From assembly GCF_000002595.2 (NCBI RefSeq), contig NC_057020.1, forward strand, positions 2,711,452 through 2,775,451: a DNA stretch of 64,000 nucleotides. Reading direction: 5' to 3'. Numbering within the stretch: position 1 is the first letter of the stretch; every line of letters starts with the position of its first letter. This stretch comes from Chlamydomonas reinhardtii. Taxonomy: Eukaryota; Chlorophyta; Chlorophyceae; Chlamydomonadales; Chlamydomonadaceae. A model generated the notes under the pieces. The model saw only the letters and a program-made list of their open reading frames with translations, was not told the origin of the DNA and ran no database searches. This document shows, in pieces, positions 28,718-40,537 of the stretch. A program made the translations under genes and the position numbers.

Positions 28718-29697
28718 GTTTCAAAATTGCCAGGTCGCGCCTGTCTAGCTCCTATAATGGAACTACGAAACCGGGCTTGACTTGATGTCACTCAGTCCGG
28801 GAGAAATGCCTGGAATAGTGTATGCTGCAGGTCATCATAAGCAATCTATGTATCATCGCAACGAGTGCTGCATGGACAAATGCATCGTGCATGCATGTGA
28901 CGTGCCACGCAGCAGGTGCAGCAGCCAATTGAGGGCAAGGTCGAGGGCTCAGAACTGCGCGTGGCCGTCGATCTATACCCCTCACCGAACCCATTTACCC
29001 CGCCACCCCCACCCGCAGACCGGTACACACCGGGTGTCCGAGGCCGGACACTGATGGAGGCTGGATGCTGGTGGAGGGACATGGCTGGGAAGTGCAGCGC
29101 GTTGACACGGCAGATGACACATGGCGCACTGATTGCGGTAGTGATGGAATGGTGTGCGGGGGTGAGTTCAAGGTCTCAAACTATTGCGCCGGTATATTTA
29201 TGCCGTGCCCCTTCTTAAGTACGGGATAGAGTGACACTCCGCTTACTATGGATGTAAGAGCCGTGGGGTAAGAGTCGTAAGACCAGTAACGTCGCCCTCC
29301 GCTTTTTTGCCCGCGCCTGCGCCCACCGGCGCCAAGCTGCATGTGTCTGCATGCTGCTTCCCTGTGGAACGTCAGGCGCAAAATGTGCGCAAGACACTGG
29401 CCTTCCTGCATCATGGTATACAATTTGCAATTAAGCACGTAAGGCCGCCTCCACTTGCTACTTGCTTCCCCATAGTCACTACTCCACCTGCCCCTTACCC
29501 TGTCCAATCGCCACCCCTCAAGGCCTCAACTCGCTGTGTCGGATGCTGCGCCCCCACTCGCCGTAGCACCGTCCAGCGGTCCAGTCGTCCAAACAGCACC
29601 TTCTCTTGACTCGTTGACTGGGACCCCACAACAGCCACCCACCCCATGCTAATCCAACGCCATGGCCTTGTACAACGCCATCAACCTTATCGCCAAT

Positions 29698-29702
29698 TTA
29701 CA
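29698..29702 (-). terminator. Candidate TGTAA polyadenylation signal for the CHY-RING gene
   Basis: The motif lies 621 bp beyond the stop at 30323 on the minus strand, a usual distance for volvocine nuclear genes. Confidence 0.45.
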
Positions 29703-30069
29703 GCCCGTAACGTCCTCACACGTACTGCAATGTATCTTTTAAAAAGACATCATCCGTAGTCAATAGCTTGCCATGTCCCGTGCCTGCCTGGCAGTTGTAC
29801 ACAGTGTGAACCCATCTGTGTCTGACCATAATTGTGAGGTAGGCGACCCCCATCCATCCAGCAGTGCACATTCCCTGCCTCCGACACCTCCCAACCCTGA
29901 CACCGCGTGTCCCCCACCTAATACCGCGTGTCCACGGCAATAACAACCCGCTCAAAGCGTGACAGCCGCTATCCGCCACGTCGCCATACGTCGCCGCAGG
30001 CCGCCTACCACCCGCCTGCCTTGCCTGAGCTTCATTGGCTTCCCTGTCACTCCAGCTCGCATGTCCAGA

Positions 30070-30093
30070 ACACACACACACACGAAAACACAC

Positions 30094-30138
<45 letters not shown>
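30070..30138. repeat. (CA)n microsatellite
   Basis: An imperfect CA tract of about 69 bp with GAAA and TA interruptions, in the likely 3' UTR of the CHY-RING gene. Confidence 0.95.
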
Positions 30139-30322
30139 GACACACATGTCCTCGTCTAACACACCCACAGTGTCGCTTGCCAATCGCCACGCTGCGCTAC
30201 TGCGGCCGTCTCCTGCATCTGCACCACCGGCGCCACCGTCACCGCCGCCTCAATGCCTCAGCGCCTCGACAGCGCGAGCCCGCTGCCCCCGCCTCCACAC
30301 AGTCTCCTGCGCCTTATCGCGC

Positions 30323-31277
30323 TTACGTGCGCCGCGTGTTGTAGCTACCGCACATATCGCACTGCGCATGGGTGCAGCATGGGGCATGCAGCGAGGTGCA
30401 CGATGTCAGACGGGCGGGTGTGGCAGCAGCGCCCGGACCTACCTGCGTGATCGGTATCTTTCATACACCGCGTCGCTGCCTACACATGGGCGGTGCTCCC
30501 CCTGCCAGCCGCGATGCCGTGCTGACGGCGCCGGCTGCGGCCTGTTCGCCGTGCTGCGCCGCCCGCACCCACCCAGCTGCCTGCAGCCGCGCCGTCCTCT
30601 CCTGCCCGCTGCCTCCCTGGCTGCCCGCTGCACCCCCTCTTCCTCCCTCCTCCTCCCTCCTCCTCCCTCCCGCCCACCTTGTGCCCCAGCACGTGGAACT
30701 TGACGTTGGAGTGCGCCAGGCAGTCGTTGCACAGGATGTTCACCATCACGTTCTCGTACTCGGCCGGCATGGCCGTGGCCTACACACAGCGCAGCGGGAC
30801 AGCGCGTGCGGTATCTGTAAGTAACCCCAGCGTCTGGGCGAGTGCCTCTGCCGTTTCGCTGTTCGACACAGCAGCATGGCAAATCAGGGCGCCAGGCGTA
30901 GGAGCGGATCAGGTTCTGGGGGTTAGGGGCGACAGCGTGCGCGACAGCGTGGGAGACCGCGGGGACAGTATTGGTGCGTGAACAGCCGGGCCGGGTAAAG
31001 GCGGGGAGAGCCCGCCCAAACCGTACACGTGCGTACACGGCGAATACGGCTGTGCTAGGCGCCTCGCACCGTGGGCGCACGGGCTGACGGCACGCATACA
31101 ACCACGTTCCCCTTCCCCCTCCCTCCCCCGCTGGTTCGCGGCACCCCCCGCCCCTCACCTGCAGCTCGCGGTCCATCTCCTCCCACACGGCGTTCATGTC
31201 CTCGGGCTTCATGATGGACTTGGAGCACACCGGGCAGGTGTAGGTGCGGTGCTCCGCCATCTTGCGCAGGCACTCCT

Positions 31278-31317
<40 letters not shown>

Positions 31318-31793
31318 CGCGGTTGGCAGACATGTATGCGTGTGGCGGTGGCGGTGGCACCGAGTATGGACAGCATGGCAGCGGCAGCAGCATGGCAAGA
31401 ACGGCGGACTCCCGTCCAGTCCTGCGAACCGTGATGGAGCCTGCCCCAACAGAACAGCTGGTGCGTGGGCTTTCCAACCTCACCAGCACCAGACAGCCCC
31501 TGGAGAAGGCCAGGCTGCCCATCAGAACACCGCTGAGCCTTGTCTTAGCTAGGATGAGTGTAAACTTGCCCCCCGCTCTTCCCCAATCGCGAACAAGCTA
31601 TACAAGCCAGTAGCGGCGCGGCTGCCGCCGCGGCCACAGTGGCACACTGGCATTCTCCCAGCTTCGCGGCCTGCCATACCTGGTGGATGGTGTGGCCGCA
31701 CAGCATGATGTTGATGGGCTTGATCGAGTCGAACAGGAACTCGCAGCAAACAGGGCAGTTGGCGTGCATGGAGTTCTGGGGGTGGCGAGCGGG

Positions 31794-31825
<32 letters not shown>

Positions 31826-33739
31826 GAGCACAAGGATAACATAGCGCAAAGACAGCGAGGGTGTGTGTGTACATATATGTGTGTGTATGCGTGTGTGTGT
31901 GTCCGGTTGCGTTCGTGTGAGCGAAGCCAGTCATTGCATCAGGAAATGATTTGCTCGGTGAGGGATAGCCCGGACCCCGGCTACGGCACGCGGCTTTGCA
32001 TTGCAGCCGCAAGTGGCCAGTATGCAGCTCGCACCGGCAACCACGCAAACGAGCAAGTGACACGCATCAAACACGCTGGCCGCTTGGACCCCGCCCCCGC
32101 CCCCCAGCCGACCTCGATGCACACGTGCGAGTCCCGCAGCGACACCGCGTAGCAGCAGTTGCAGGTGTTGCAGTGGAAGAAGTTCTTCCGCCCGCCCACG
32201 CGGCAGATGCCGCAGTCCCTGGCACAGCACAGCACAGGACAGGACAGGACAGGACAGCAGGGCAGGTGGCCAACAGGAGGGGCACACGGCCTCGTGAGGG
32301 ACACGATGGTGTGCGCTCCCCGGCAAACCCGCTCGGCGCCCGGTCCACACGCCACATCACGCCATTCTAACAGCCTACAAAGATGCTCCGTCAATCTACA
32401 CCATACGCACACGTACCCAGCCCCGCCCCGCCACCCCGCCCCGCCCCGCCACCCCGTCACACCCTGCCCCGCTTGTCGCTCACTTGCAGTGAAAGCACTC
32501 CTTGCTGAGGTCGTCGTCGTAAAAGGAGCACTCCAGGCACGAGTAGCGCCTGCGCCACCGACAAAAAGCAACAACAGGATCCGCCACCGCACACGAGCAG
32601 TCGGTCAAGCACGCACGCCCCTCAATCCTGAAGCGGGTGCCGTTACGCGATGCCTGTGCCTGTTCCTGTGCCGGCGATGGCACCCTGGCACGCTGGATCC
32701 GCTGCAGGTGTGGCTCGCGCAGCCGAGTCACGTGGCGCGCATACGCCGCGTGGGCCCCCGCCCCGTCCCGTTGCGCCCTCCCGCCCGCCGCACCCGAAGG
32801 TCACGCAGCAGTTGGCGCACTCCTTCGCCTTGGGCTGCATCAGGCCGCATATGGCGCACACCACATCGCGCACGGCCTTGCGATCCAGCTCGTGTCGATC
32901 TTTGGGGTCCTCCTGGGCAAACGGCATACACGCGCACACAAACGCAACATGACGAATACGAGCACGAAAACCAACACGAAGACACATGGGACAGCACAGC
33001 TGTACCCTGGTGAGAAGTGGCGGCCGCCAATGGCAAGTGGCAAGTGCTGTAGTTTTCGTTCGAGCGTGCGCCCCATGGCATGGTGCTGCGAGGCTGCGAC
33101 CGCAATTGAGCCGCCCGCTCCAAACGCCCACCACGCAACTCGGCCCGCAGGCCACCGGTCAGTTTCAGCCCTCCCAGCCATGCCATGCCAGGCGTGCAGG
33201 CATGCAATTACGCTTGCATGACAGCTGCAGCTGCACCTCGGCTTTCGGAATTGATCTGTCCACCGGGCACGCAAGCTGGCTCGCCAACACCCTCACATGC
33301 TGCTGCACTGTACTCAGGCTGCCTGTCCTTGATGCCGCACTTTTGACTTCTCACATCACACCCACCCATGCACGCCCCCACCCACCGCCATGTCTTTCAT
33401 CTCATAGTTGTGACAGTGCCGGCAAGGAAATACTTTGCCGCAGCAGGGCGCTACGATGAGCGCGCGCCGCCGGTAGTGCTTGCAGCCCACCTTCATGCAG
33501 CCTTTCATGGCTACGCGGTTGCTGGGACTTGCTGCGCTCTGCTTGCGCTCCACCTTCCCGTCCTCCCATTCCTCCCCCTGCTGGACGCCGTCGAACTGTC
33601 CCGCTCCACGAGACTGATGCGCGGTGCCTGCAGCAGCAGCACCACCACCAGCCTCTAGGTTGCCCGCTGCGCCTCCGTTCGGCGGCTGCGACGGACCCGG
33701 GCCGGGGCCACCCAACCCGCCGGGTCCTGGGTTTTCCAT
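30323..33739 (-). CDS. CHY/CTCHY/RING zinc-finger E3 ubiquitin ligase (RCHY1/MIEL1 type)
   Basis: Eight exons on the minus strand: 33739-33386, 32912-32794, 32549-32484, 32218-32113, 31775-31680, 31275-31159, 30779-30678 and 30361-30323; 332 residues. After a ~75-residue Gly/Pro/Ala-rich leader come the CHY zinc finger ([30 protein letters not shown]), the CTCHY region ([35 protein letters not shown]), a RING finger ([24 protein letters not shown]) and a C-terminal zinc ribbon ([15 protein letters not shown]). Order and spacing match animal RCHY1/PIRH2 and plant MIEL1, which ubiquitinate transcription factors in nucleus and cytosol. No hemerythrin domain precedes it, so it is not BRUTUS-like. 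The last exon has only 13 codons including the stop. Start codons of this gene and the SRP receptor gene lie 382 bp apart. Confidence 0.94.
31279..31313. repeat. (CA)n microsatellite at a splice acceptor
   Basis: In the minus-strand transcript this is a (TG)n run ending directly at the CAG acceptor of exon 31275-31159, where a polypyrimidine tract would normally be. Confidence 0.95.
31794..31821. repeat. (GT)n microsatellite near a splice acceptor
   Basis: In the minus-strand transcript this reads (CA)n and lies about 18 nt upstream of the acceptor of exon 31775-31680. Confidence 0.95.
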
Positions 33740-34120
33740 ACTTGTCCGCTTTGGAACCGCCGACTGTCCGTGGCTGTGCTGTGCAAGCCCTAATAGCTGC
33801 AGAAGTATGAACGTAAGGAGTCAAATCTAGACTGAGAAGGTTCTTCGCGCAGAGGTGTCGGGTGGTATTGTGGACGTTCCCAAAAGAGCGCAACTCCCTT
33901 TAAAAAAACAGCAAAGAGCTGTTCTGTACTGCCAGGTAATAACTTGGCAAAGGACTTGGCAAAGGACTTGGCGCATCGGGGTCGCGCGATGAGTCCCAAA
34001 AGCAAAGCTTCCAACCAGGTGGCATGTTGATTGCCAGCTCTGCATCACTCCGTAGAGAGTGTGCCTACACACAGCAGGGCTTTTGTAGGCGTCTGTTTCC
34101 GAGATCATCTCCCAGTAGAA
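33740..34120. promoter_or_regulatory. Divergent intergenic region (CHY-RING ligase / SRP receptor beta)
   Basis: 381 bp separate the two start codons. It probably carries both promoters. A short direct repeat of GGACTTGGCAAA-like units lies at 33950-33972. Confidence 0.45.
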
Positions 34121-34837
34121 ATGGCTGAGCTGTCCCTCAACTCTCCCGAAGTGCAAATAGCGCTGCTGGTAGTAGCAGCAACACTGGTGCTGCTAGTAAT
34201 ACTAAAACTCTTCTCAGGCGGGAAACGCGGTAGCGCAGTGCTGCTGGTGGGGCCGTGCAACGGCGGAAAGACGACGCTCTTCTACCGCCTTAAGGATGGC
34301 AGCACGGAGCTCGGTACCGTGGCTTCGATGCAGGAGAACGAGGGCATAGTGCAGGTCCGCAACGACAAGGACCGCGTGGTGGGTAGCGTGCGGGTCATGG
34401 ACCTGCCCGGCCACCCGCGCCTGCGCTCCAAGCTAGAGCAGTACCTGAAGGACGCGTCGGCGGTGGTGCTGGTGCTCGACTCTGTGGATCTCACGCCCAA
34501 CAAGACGGAGGCCGCGGAGGACCTGTTCGAGGTGCTCACGCACACAACCGTCGCGCGGCGGCGAACCCCGGTGCTGCTCGCCTGCAACAAGGCAGACCTG
34601 GAAACGCAGGCGCACTCAGTGGACTTCTGCAGGCGCACCATCGAGAAGCAGCTGGACACGATGCGCAAGACGCGGCTGGCGCTAGGCGGTGAGGCGGGCC
34701 GCTCGCTGGCGGCGCTGGGCAAGCCGGACAAGCCGCTACAGCTGGCCGCGCTGCGCAGCCCCATCGCCGTGTGCGAGATCAGCGCGGAGAAGGGCGAGGT
34801 GGCGGAGGTGATGCGCTTCCTGGCCAAGCTGGTGTAG
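34121..34837 (+). CDS. SRPRB: Signal recognition particle receptor subunit beta
   Basis: A single uninterrupted frame of 238 residues, the only intronless gene here. The ATG at 34121 follows an in-frame upstream reading region that lacks conserved features. Residues 11-31 (VQIALLVVAATLVLLVILKL) are an N-terminal membrane anchor. The GTPase domain follows with the P-loop GPCNGGKT (44-51), the G3-like DLPGH (94-98) and NKAD (156-159). SRPRB is an Arf/Sar-related GTPase in the endoplasmic reticulum membrane that recruits the SRP receptor alpha subunit so that ribosome-nascent chain complexes dock at the translocon. Length and motif order match the family. A TGTAA lies 386 bp after the stop. Confidence 0.95.
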   Translation: MAELSLNSPEVQIALLVVAATLVLLVILKLFSGGKRGSAVLLVGPCNGGKTTLFYRLKDGSTELGTVASMQENEGIVQVRNDKDRVVGSVRVMDLPGHPRLRSKLEQYLKDASAVVLVLDSVDLTPNKTEAAEDLFEVLTHTTVARRRTPVLLACNKADLETQAHSVDFCRRTIEKQLDTMRKTRLALGGEAGRSLAALGKPDKPLQLAALRSPIAVCEISAEKGEVAEVMRFLAKLV

Positions 34838-35222
34838 AGGAGGAGGAAGCGGAGGAGAAGGAGGAGAAGCTTGCATAGGCGGCGTCGAGTGGAGGGGTGA
34901 GGTCTGAGGTGACAGGGAGGCGGGTAGCCGAGACCAGGGGTACAGCGCGGCTGGCGGCACGCGGGCATACTGGGGGCCATCGCGCTCTCTATGGCATCAC
35001 GCACATAGCTGTGGCCAACGGGCGCAGGGCTGTGGGAGGCAGCCACACGTGGTGCTGAGCATATATGCCGCCAAGCTCACTGCAGTTGGCCACTGAATAC
35101 GGACTGGATAGATGTGGCGCTGAAAGACACGCGCTGTTTAGGCAGCCTCTTGTGTGCAATGTTCGGACCGGTAGGTGACGGCGTGCCGTCATATGGGCGA
35201 GAACCATCACGTCTGCTGCCGA

Positions 35223-35227
35223 TGTAA
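35223..35227 (+). terminator. Candidate TGTAA polyadenylation signal for SRPRB
   Basis: First TGTAA after the SRPRB stop, 386 bp downstream. Confidence 0.5.
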
Positions 35228-35292
35228 GGGAACGTGAGTCGGGCAGTTATGGTATCCTGTCTTCACGTTCATGCGCGCCGCAACCTCCATAC

Positions 35293-35297
35293 TTACA
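35293..35297 (-). terminator. Candidate TGTAA polyadenylation signal for the F-box gene
   Basis: TGTAA on the minus strand, 227 bp beyond the stop codon at 35524. Confidence 0.5.
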
Positions 35298-35523
35298 CAG
35301 CCAGACAGCCCCACACAATGACAACGGCCATGCGAGTGCAACCTCTTGAAGTATGAGTTGTGGATGTACATCTGGCAGCCTGTCCGTTTCGCTCATCACG
35401 CCTTCCGTTCCGGTCCATGGCCCCTCCGTCCAGCCCCTCCGCTTGTCGTGCTCCCTCTGTGCAATTCAACACGGGCGCACCACCACATACATGCTTGGCG
35501 CGCTCACCTGGCGGCAAAGCTAG

Positions 35524-38500
35524 CTAGTCGTCATCCTCGTCGTCCTCATCACTTGTGCTGTCGCCGTCGCTGCTACCGCTACTGCTGCCACCCCCACTAG
35601 AGCTGCTGCGGCCGCTGCCACCACTGCTCTCATCCCCTCCCTCCCAGTCCTCGTCCTCACCTTCTCCCACCTCGGCTCCCTCCTCCTCCGCTCCCTCCCC
35701 TTCCTCTCCAGCCCCGCCTCCAGCGCCCCCTCCCCCAGCACCCCCCGCACCCATCTCCCCATCGCACCCGTCCCCATCGTTTCCCTCCCCATCCCTGTCA
35801 CTGCTCCCCTCCTCCCCCCCATCGCTGTCACTGCTCCCCTCCTCCTCCTCATCTCCCGACTCGTCCAGCTCCGGGTCATCCGCCGCGTCCAGCGGGTCCT
35901 CAAACATCTCGTCCATCATGTCGTCGTCCTCCGCCTCCGCGTCCTCCAGCTCCTGCGCGTCAGGGTCCTCCACGTCCGGGTCGTCGGCGCTGTCGTCGGC
36001 GTCGCTGTCCAGGTCGCTGGCCACCAGCACCTCCCACTCGGGCGCCGACTCGTCATCCAGCGCGCCGTACACCTGCCGTACCAGCTGACGGGCCTACGCA
36101 GGCGGATGTGTGGGGAGGGGAGGGGAGGCGTCGTCATGTCGGGGAGGCGCAAGGGGAAGGCAGGGGGAACGGATTGTGTGTGCCGGCGGGAGGGGGGCAT
36201 GTCGTATGCCCGAGCCCAAACGATACCGTCGCAACACGCCGTGCAACACGCCTGCAGTCATTATATTTCCTAGCAGAGGTGACCCATCCTTAGGGCCATT
36301 GCTTGGCTGTAGCCCAAGAGCGCGTCCCACGCCACCGCCGGCGCACCTTCTTCCGCACGTCCTTGTGCAGCCCCGCGCGCATGATCAGCTGCGGTGCTGC
36401 CACCTCGCAGTCCACCACACGCACCAGCGAGCCGCGCGCCTCAAACGCCACTGCCACCTCCGCCCATCCCACCGCCGCCAGCGCCTCAACCTGCTCCCGC
36501 GACGCCGCACGACTGCTGCCGGCCCCGACCGCACCGCCACCGGCACCTCTGCCTGCTCCGTTGTGTGTAGCCGGCGCCGGCAGCCCTGCCCCTGGCTCGG
36601 TTGCGGTGGATGTAGCGGCAGCGACGGCGCCGCCCGCAAGTATGGGCGAGAAGTGACTGGCCCCGCGCCGGGCGGACAGCCGCGCTCCGCGTGTGGGGCT
36701 TGCCACCGCCGCCAGGGCGCCTGCAGCGGCGGCGGGGCCGCCTGCAGAGCTGGGGCCCGGACCCGCTGCTGCCCCGGCGGCGCCTGCAGCGGCGGCCGCG
36801 CGCTGTGTCCGTGCACCGGCACTTCGCTTGTTGCCGCAGCCGGCAGCGCCCGTCGCTGCCGCGCCGTCAGTTGCCCGCGACTCGGCAGCGCTGCCGCTTA
36901 GGCCAGCGGCTTCATCAAGGAGCGACCTGGTTGTGGGGTTGGCAGCGGCAGCGGCAGCGGCAGCAGCGCTGCCGCCTTCAGTCACGGCCACCGCCGCCGC
37001 TGCCAGCAGCTGCTGCTCTGACTCCTGCATCGCGCTGCGCACGCGTGTGTCCGTGCTCACGTTGCCCAGCTGTGTAGAACAGGGAGGCAGGCAGGCAGAC
37101 AGCATATTGTGAGCCATTGTTGGGCCCTGTGTCCATCATCCCTGCCACCTCGCCTGAGGACCTGCAGTCACCCCTTAGCTCAGACAGCCGCGCAGCTGTG
37201 ACCCTTCCCTCGCACTCCTGCACCCCCGCATAGCACATCCTGGGCTCTCCTTTTGCCCAAAAAGCGTGAGCCGCCCGGTGCCAGCTCCCCCCCACACCCA
37301 AGCAGCTTCTCCGCTCTATGCATCTTTCCGGCCTGCTTCTTAACGTTATACTCTACCCTCTTATGGAGCAAACAACGTCATCCCGGGCCCACCTTGCCGT
37401 TGCCCCACAGCCTGCAATGCGCCAGCGCCAGACAGCCATCCACCACCAGCGCCGTGCCGCACCACCGCACGTCGCAGCGCGCCAGCCGCGCCAGCGCCGC
37501 CGGCCCCACCTCCACGCCCACGCTGTTGTTCTGCACCACGCAGCGGTCCATGCGCAGCCGGCCCGCGTCCATCTGCACAGCCGCCAGCGTCTGCAGGGGC
37601 GTTACATTCATGATTTTTTCAGGAGTGAAGGCGTAGCCAGGTACAGTAGTATAGCAGGGGGCGGAGGTAGCGTTTGGGGCGGCGTTGGGTGGTTTGCAGA
37701 GTTCGCGGAGGGCGGTTGGGCCGGGGTGGGCCGTTGAGGTGTCTAGCCTAGGAACCAGCCCGGTGCCACAACCGTAGGAAGCAGGTCACTGCCCCCTTGC
37801 CCCACTTCCTGCCCCCCTGCCTGTGCTCCCCTAGTTTGGCTTGGTTTAGTCTGGTACATACAGCCCCCCTCCCTCCCTCCCCCCCTCCCTCCCTCCCTCC
37901 CTCCCCCCCTCCCTCCCTCCCTCCCTCCCTCCCTCCCCCCCTCCCTCCCTCCCTCCCTCCCTCCCTCCCTCCCTCCCTCCCTCCCTCCCTCCCTCCCTCA
38001 CCTGGGTGGTGCCAATGAGGCTGCAGTCGTGCAGCTCCAGACGTGTGTCCGGCCCCTTGCTGTACGGCACACGCAGCCCGGTCAGCCCGCTGAACGTGCA
38101 CAGCTCGAACCTGCACGGCCACACAGCGGGGCCGGGGGTCTCGGCCTCTCGGGATGCCAGTTTGCCACTTGGGGTGGGGATGATGGGCGGTGTGAAGCAA
38201 GTACGGTCATTGCCGCTCAAGGACTCTGACGACGGCGGGAGCCTTCGGCTTCGGGCCCATAAACAATGTGCGGGCAAGAATGTGAGGGTGAGATCCATCA
38301 CTGGACCAGCCCGGACCTCACCTGGCTGCGTCTCCCTCCGGCCCGAAGGAGCAGATGCTGACTTCGTTGTGCGCAGTGCCGGTGTGAAACTCAAACCCCA
38401 CAAAGCAGCACCTGCAACGCGTCCAGACGGAGGCCGCAGGTTGTGGGGAAAGGCGCAGCATAGAGAGCGAGTGGACGCCGAGCGCATGTGTTGCCCTTCT

Positions 38501-40090
38501 TGTTGCTTAGCTCCTGTACTGCAGCCGCCCATCAAGACAAGACCAAGACCATGGTGACTATGAGTGTTGCATCTTGCTAGTGGGGCTTTGGTTTGCGTTG
38601 GGACTCGCGCGCGGTGCTGAGTGACGTGACATGGTGCTGCTGGTCGGCGCTTGTCCTGTGGCGGTTATCCTGCCCAAGACCGCCTACAGTGAACGTAAAG
38701 TTTCCAGCAACTTGTGGTGCGGCCTGCAGCGCACTTTGCCTTTACTTCGGGTTTGGTTCTGATTTCCCCCGATGAAGCCGCCTCCTTGATGTCCTTGATC
38801 CCACTCAGCCACCACGCTCCGCCACCCTTGGCAGTTGGCACGCCCCCGCACCCACCTGCTGTTCATCACGGCCACGGGCGGCCGCAGCGCTATCACCGTC
38901 ACGGACGGCGCCGGCCGGCCGCCCACCAGCGGCGCCCCGCGCGGCGGCACCACCCCTCCGCCTCCGCCCGCGCCCCCTGCGCCGCCAACCACGCGGCCAC
39001 TGCCGCTGCCCCTGATCCCGCCGGCGCCAGTGCCAGCGCCACCGCCAGCTGCCACCGCAATGGCGGCGGCCGCATTTCCGCGCTTGCTGGAAGCCGCGCC
39101 GCCTGCCGCCCCGCCGCTGCTGCCTGCCGCGCCGCCTGCCGACAGGCGGCCCAGCTGCCGCCCCGTCGCCTGCTCCTGCCGCTCCTGCTGCTCCCGCTCC
39201 TTCTGCCGCTCCTCCAGTCGGCGCTGCCTGCTGCGCTCCCGGTCTCGCTGGCGCTCCCAGGCCCAGTGGTCCTCTGCCACCAGCCGCAGCGGCACCTCCA
39301 CCAGCAGCGTCTCCTGCGGGCGCGGGCACGCGGGGTTGGGGATTTGGGGGCAGGGCAAAGCAGGGCAGAGCAAAGCAGGGCAGGGCAAGCGGCTGGAAAT
39401 GTGCTGAGCTGTAAAACGCGTCGGCGGCATTCACTCAAGGCTATGGCTACCGCATGTGGCGACCCAGAGCCTGCGCTGCCCAGCGCCTGCGCGACCATTG
39501 AGCATTGCCCCATCCGCCTCTGCAACGAGCCCCCGTCGCCCAGCACCTGGTACATGCCAGGCGCGCAGATGAGAGTGTCGCCGCTGCGGCAGAGCTGCAG
39601 CGCCTCGCTCAGGCACTGGCCCGGAGCCACGTGGCGGCAGAAGGCGGGATCCAGGAGAGCCTCGCGCCAGCGCCGGCACACTGCGGAGGAGGAGTGCCGG
39701 GGAGCGGGAGCGGGGCCGCGGCGCGTGAGAGCAGGGCGGCTACGGGGTGCCGGCTGCCGGTAGGAGCACTGGCGGCAGCAGGAGGCGCGTTTTCAGAGGG
39801 CGGCGAGGGGGAGGGAGGTAGAGGACGTGGAAGGGGAAGAGGAAGCGGACGGACTTACCGCAGGCTGCGTGCTGTCGAGCGGGGCTCGACAGGTGCCCGA
39901 AAACTGACAACAGCGTCTCGGCCGGCAGCGCGTCAATAGTAGTGCCGCCCTCGTCCCCTTGGGGCAAATCAAATGTCTCCTTGTGGACAGGAGACGTTCG
40001 ATTTGAAGCAGGATTTGGCCCATGGCCAGACGCAGACGGGCCGGCCCCGCCAGAGCTGAGGCTCCGCTTCCGCTTGCTGCTGCGGCCCAT
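35524..40090 (-). CDS. F-box protein with beta-helix-like region and acidic C-terminal tail
   Basis: Eight exons on the minus strand: 40090-39859, 39680-39547, 39313-38856, 38411-38322, 38110-38002, 37590-37393, 37069-36347 and 36093-35524; 837 residues. Residues ~50-100 form an F-box (IDALPAETLLSVFGHLSS followed by CRRWREALLDPAFCRHV), which binds SKP1 in SCF ubiquitin ligases. The next block, LSEALQLCRSGDTLICAPGM, is typical of the start of right-handed beta-helix repeats, and exons 4-6 carry repeated Cys/Val/Gly turns (RFELCTFSGLTGLRV, RLELHDCSLIGTTQ, MDRCVVQNNSVGVEVG). This resembles FBXO10/FBXO11-type substrate-binding domains. Exon 3 and exon 7 insert long Ala/Gly-rich segments. The last ~180 residues are almost all Asp, Glu, Gly and Ser. 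Substrates are unknown. One intron begins with a long GGGA repeat right after its donor. Confidence 0.8.
37862..38000. repeat. (CCCT)n microsatellite filling the 5' part of an intron
   Basis: About 139 bp of CCCT units with a few CCCCCC interruptions. In the minus-strand pre-mRNA this is (GGGA)n beginning at the GTGAGGGA donor that follows exon 38110-38002. Confidence 0.97.
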
Positions 40091-40537
40091 TTCACTTGCT
40101 TACTAGTTCGGTATACATCTACAGCGTACAGTATTGCAGTGAGTGGCAGTGAGTGCTTGCACAAACACTTCAATTTGCAGCCTGGATCCTGTTCGCGAAA
40201 CTTGCCTCGCCTGCTTCCCATTCCTAGCGTTTGGCTTGGTTCGCCATTTTCATTGCATGCATTCCATTTGGCTAAAGCTCCTCGTATTTGCCCAGACGTG
40301 TTGCTAGCGCTGTTGAGGAAGCGCACTCGCACACGGCCGTTGCCCAGCTCCCACTCTTGCATCATAGCCATGCAGACTGCAGCTGACATACGTGTTCATA
40401 GCCTTGCGCTGTACTTTTCCTGCAAAACAGTTCCGAGTTCACTCGCCAGACGGATGTCAATACCCCGAGCTCTCGGCTGAAAGACATCTAGACAAACATA
40501 CAGCTTTGCTGAACCAATAAATACTGGTAGGATCATA
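40091..40537. promoter_or_regulatory. Divergent intergenic region (F-box gene / GAR-like gene)
   Basis: 447 bp between divergent start codons, presumably with both promoters. No other feature seen. Confidence 0.4.

Larger units (their letters stand above)
28718..30322. other. Intergenic region between SDR and CHY-RING genes
   Basis: Both flanking genes are on the minus strand. The region therefore holds the promoter of the SDR gene (right of 28717) and the 3' UTR of the ubiquitin-ligase gene (left of 30323). A minus-strand TGTAA at 29698-29702 and a (CA)n tract at 30070-30138 fall in the likely UTR. No further gene is seen. Confidence 0.5.
34838..35523. other. Convergent intergenic region with two facing poly(A) signals
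   Basis: It holds the 3' UTRs of SRPRB (+) and of the F-box gene (-). Candidate TGTAA signals are at 35223-35227 (+) and 35293-35297 (-), so the two transcripts would end close to each other with little or no overlap. No gene is seen. Confidence 0.5.
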
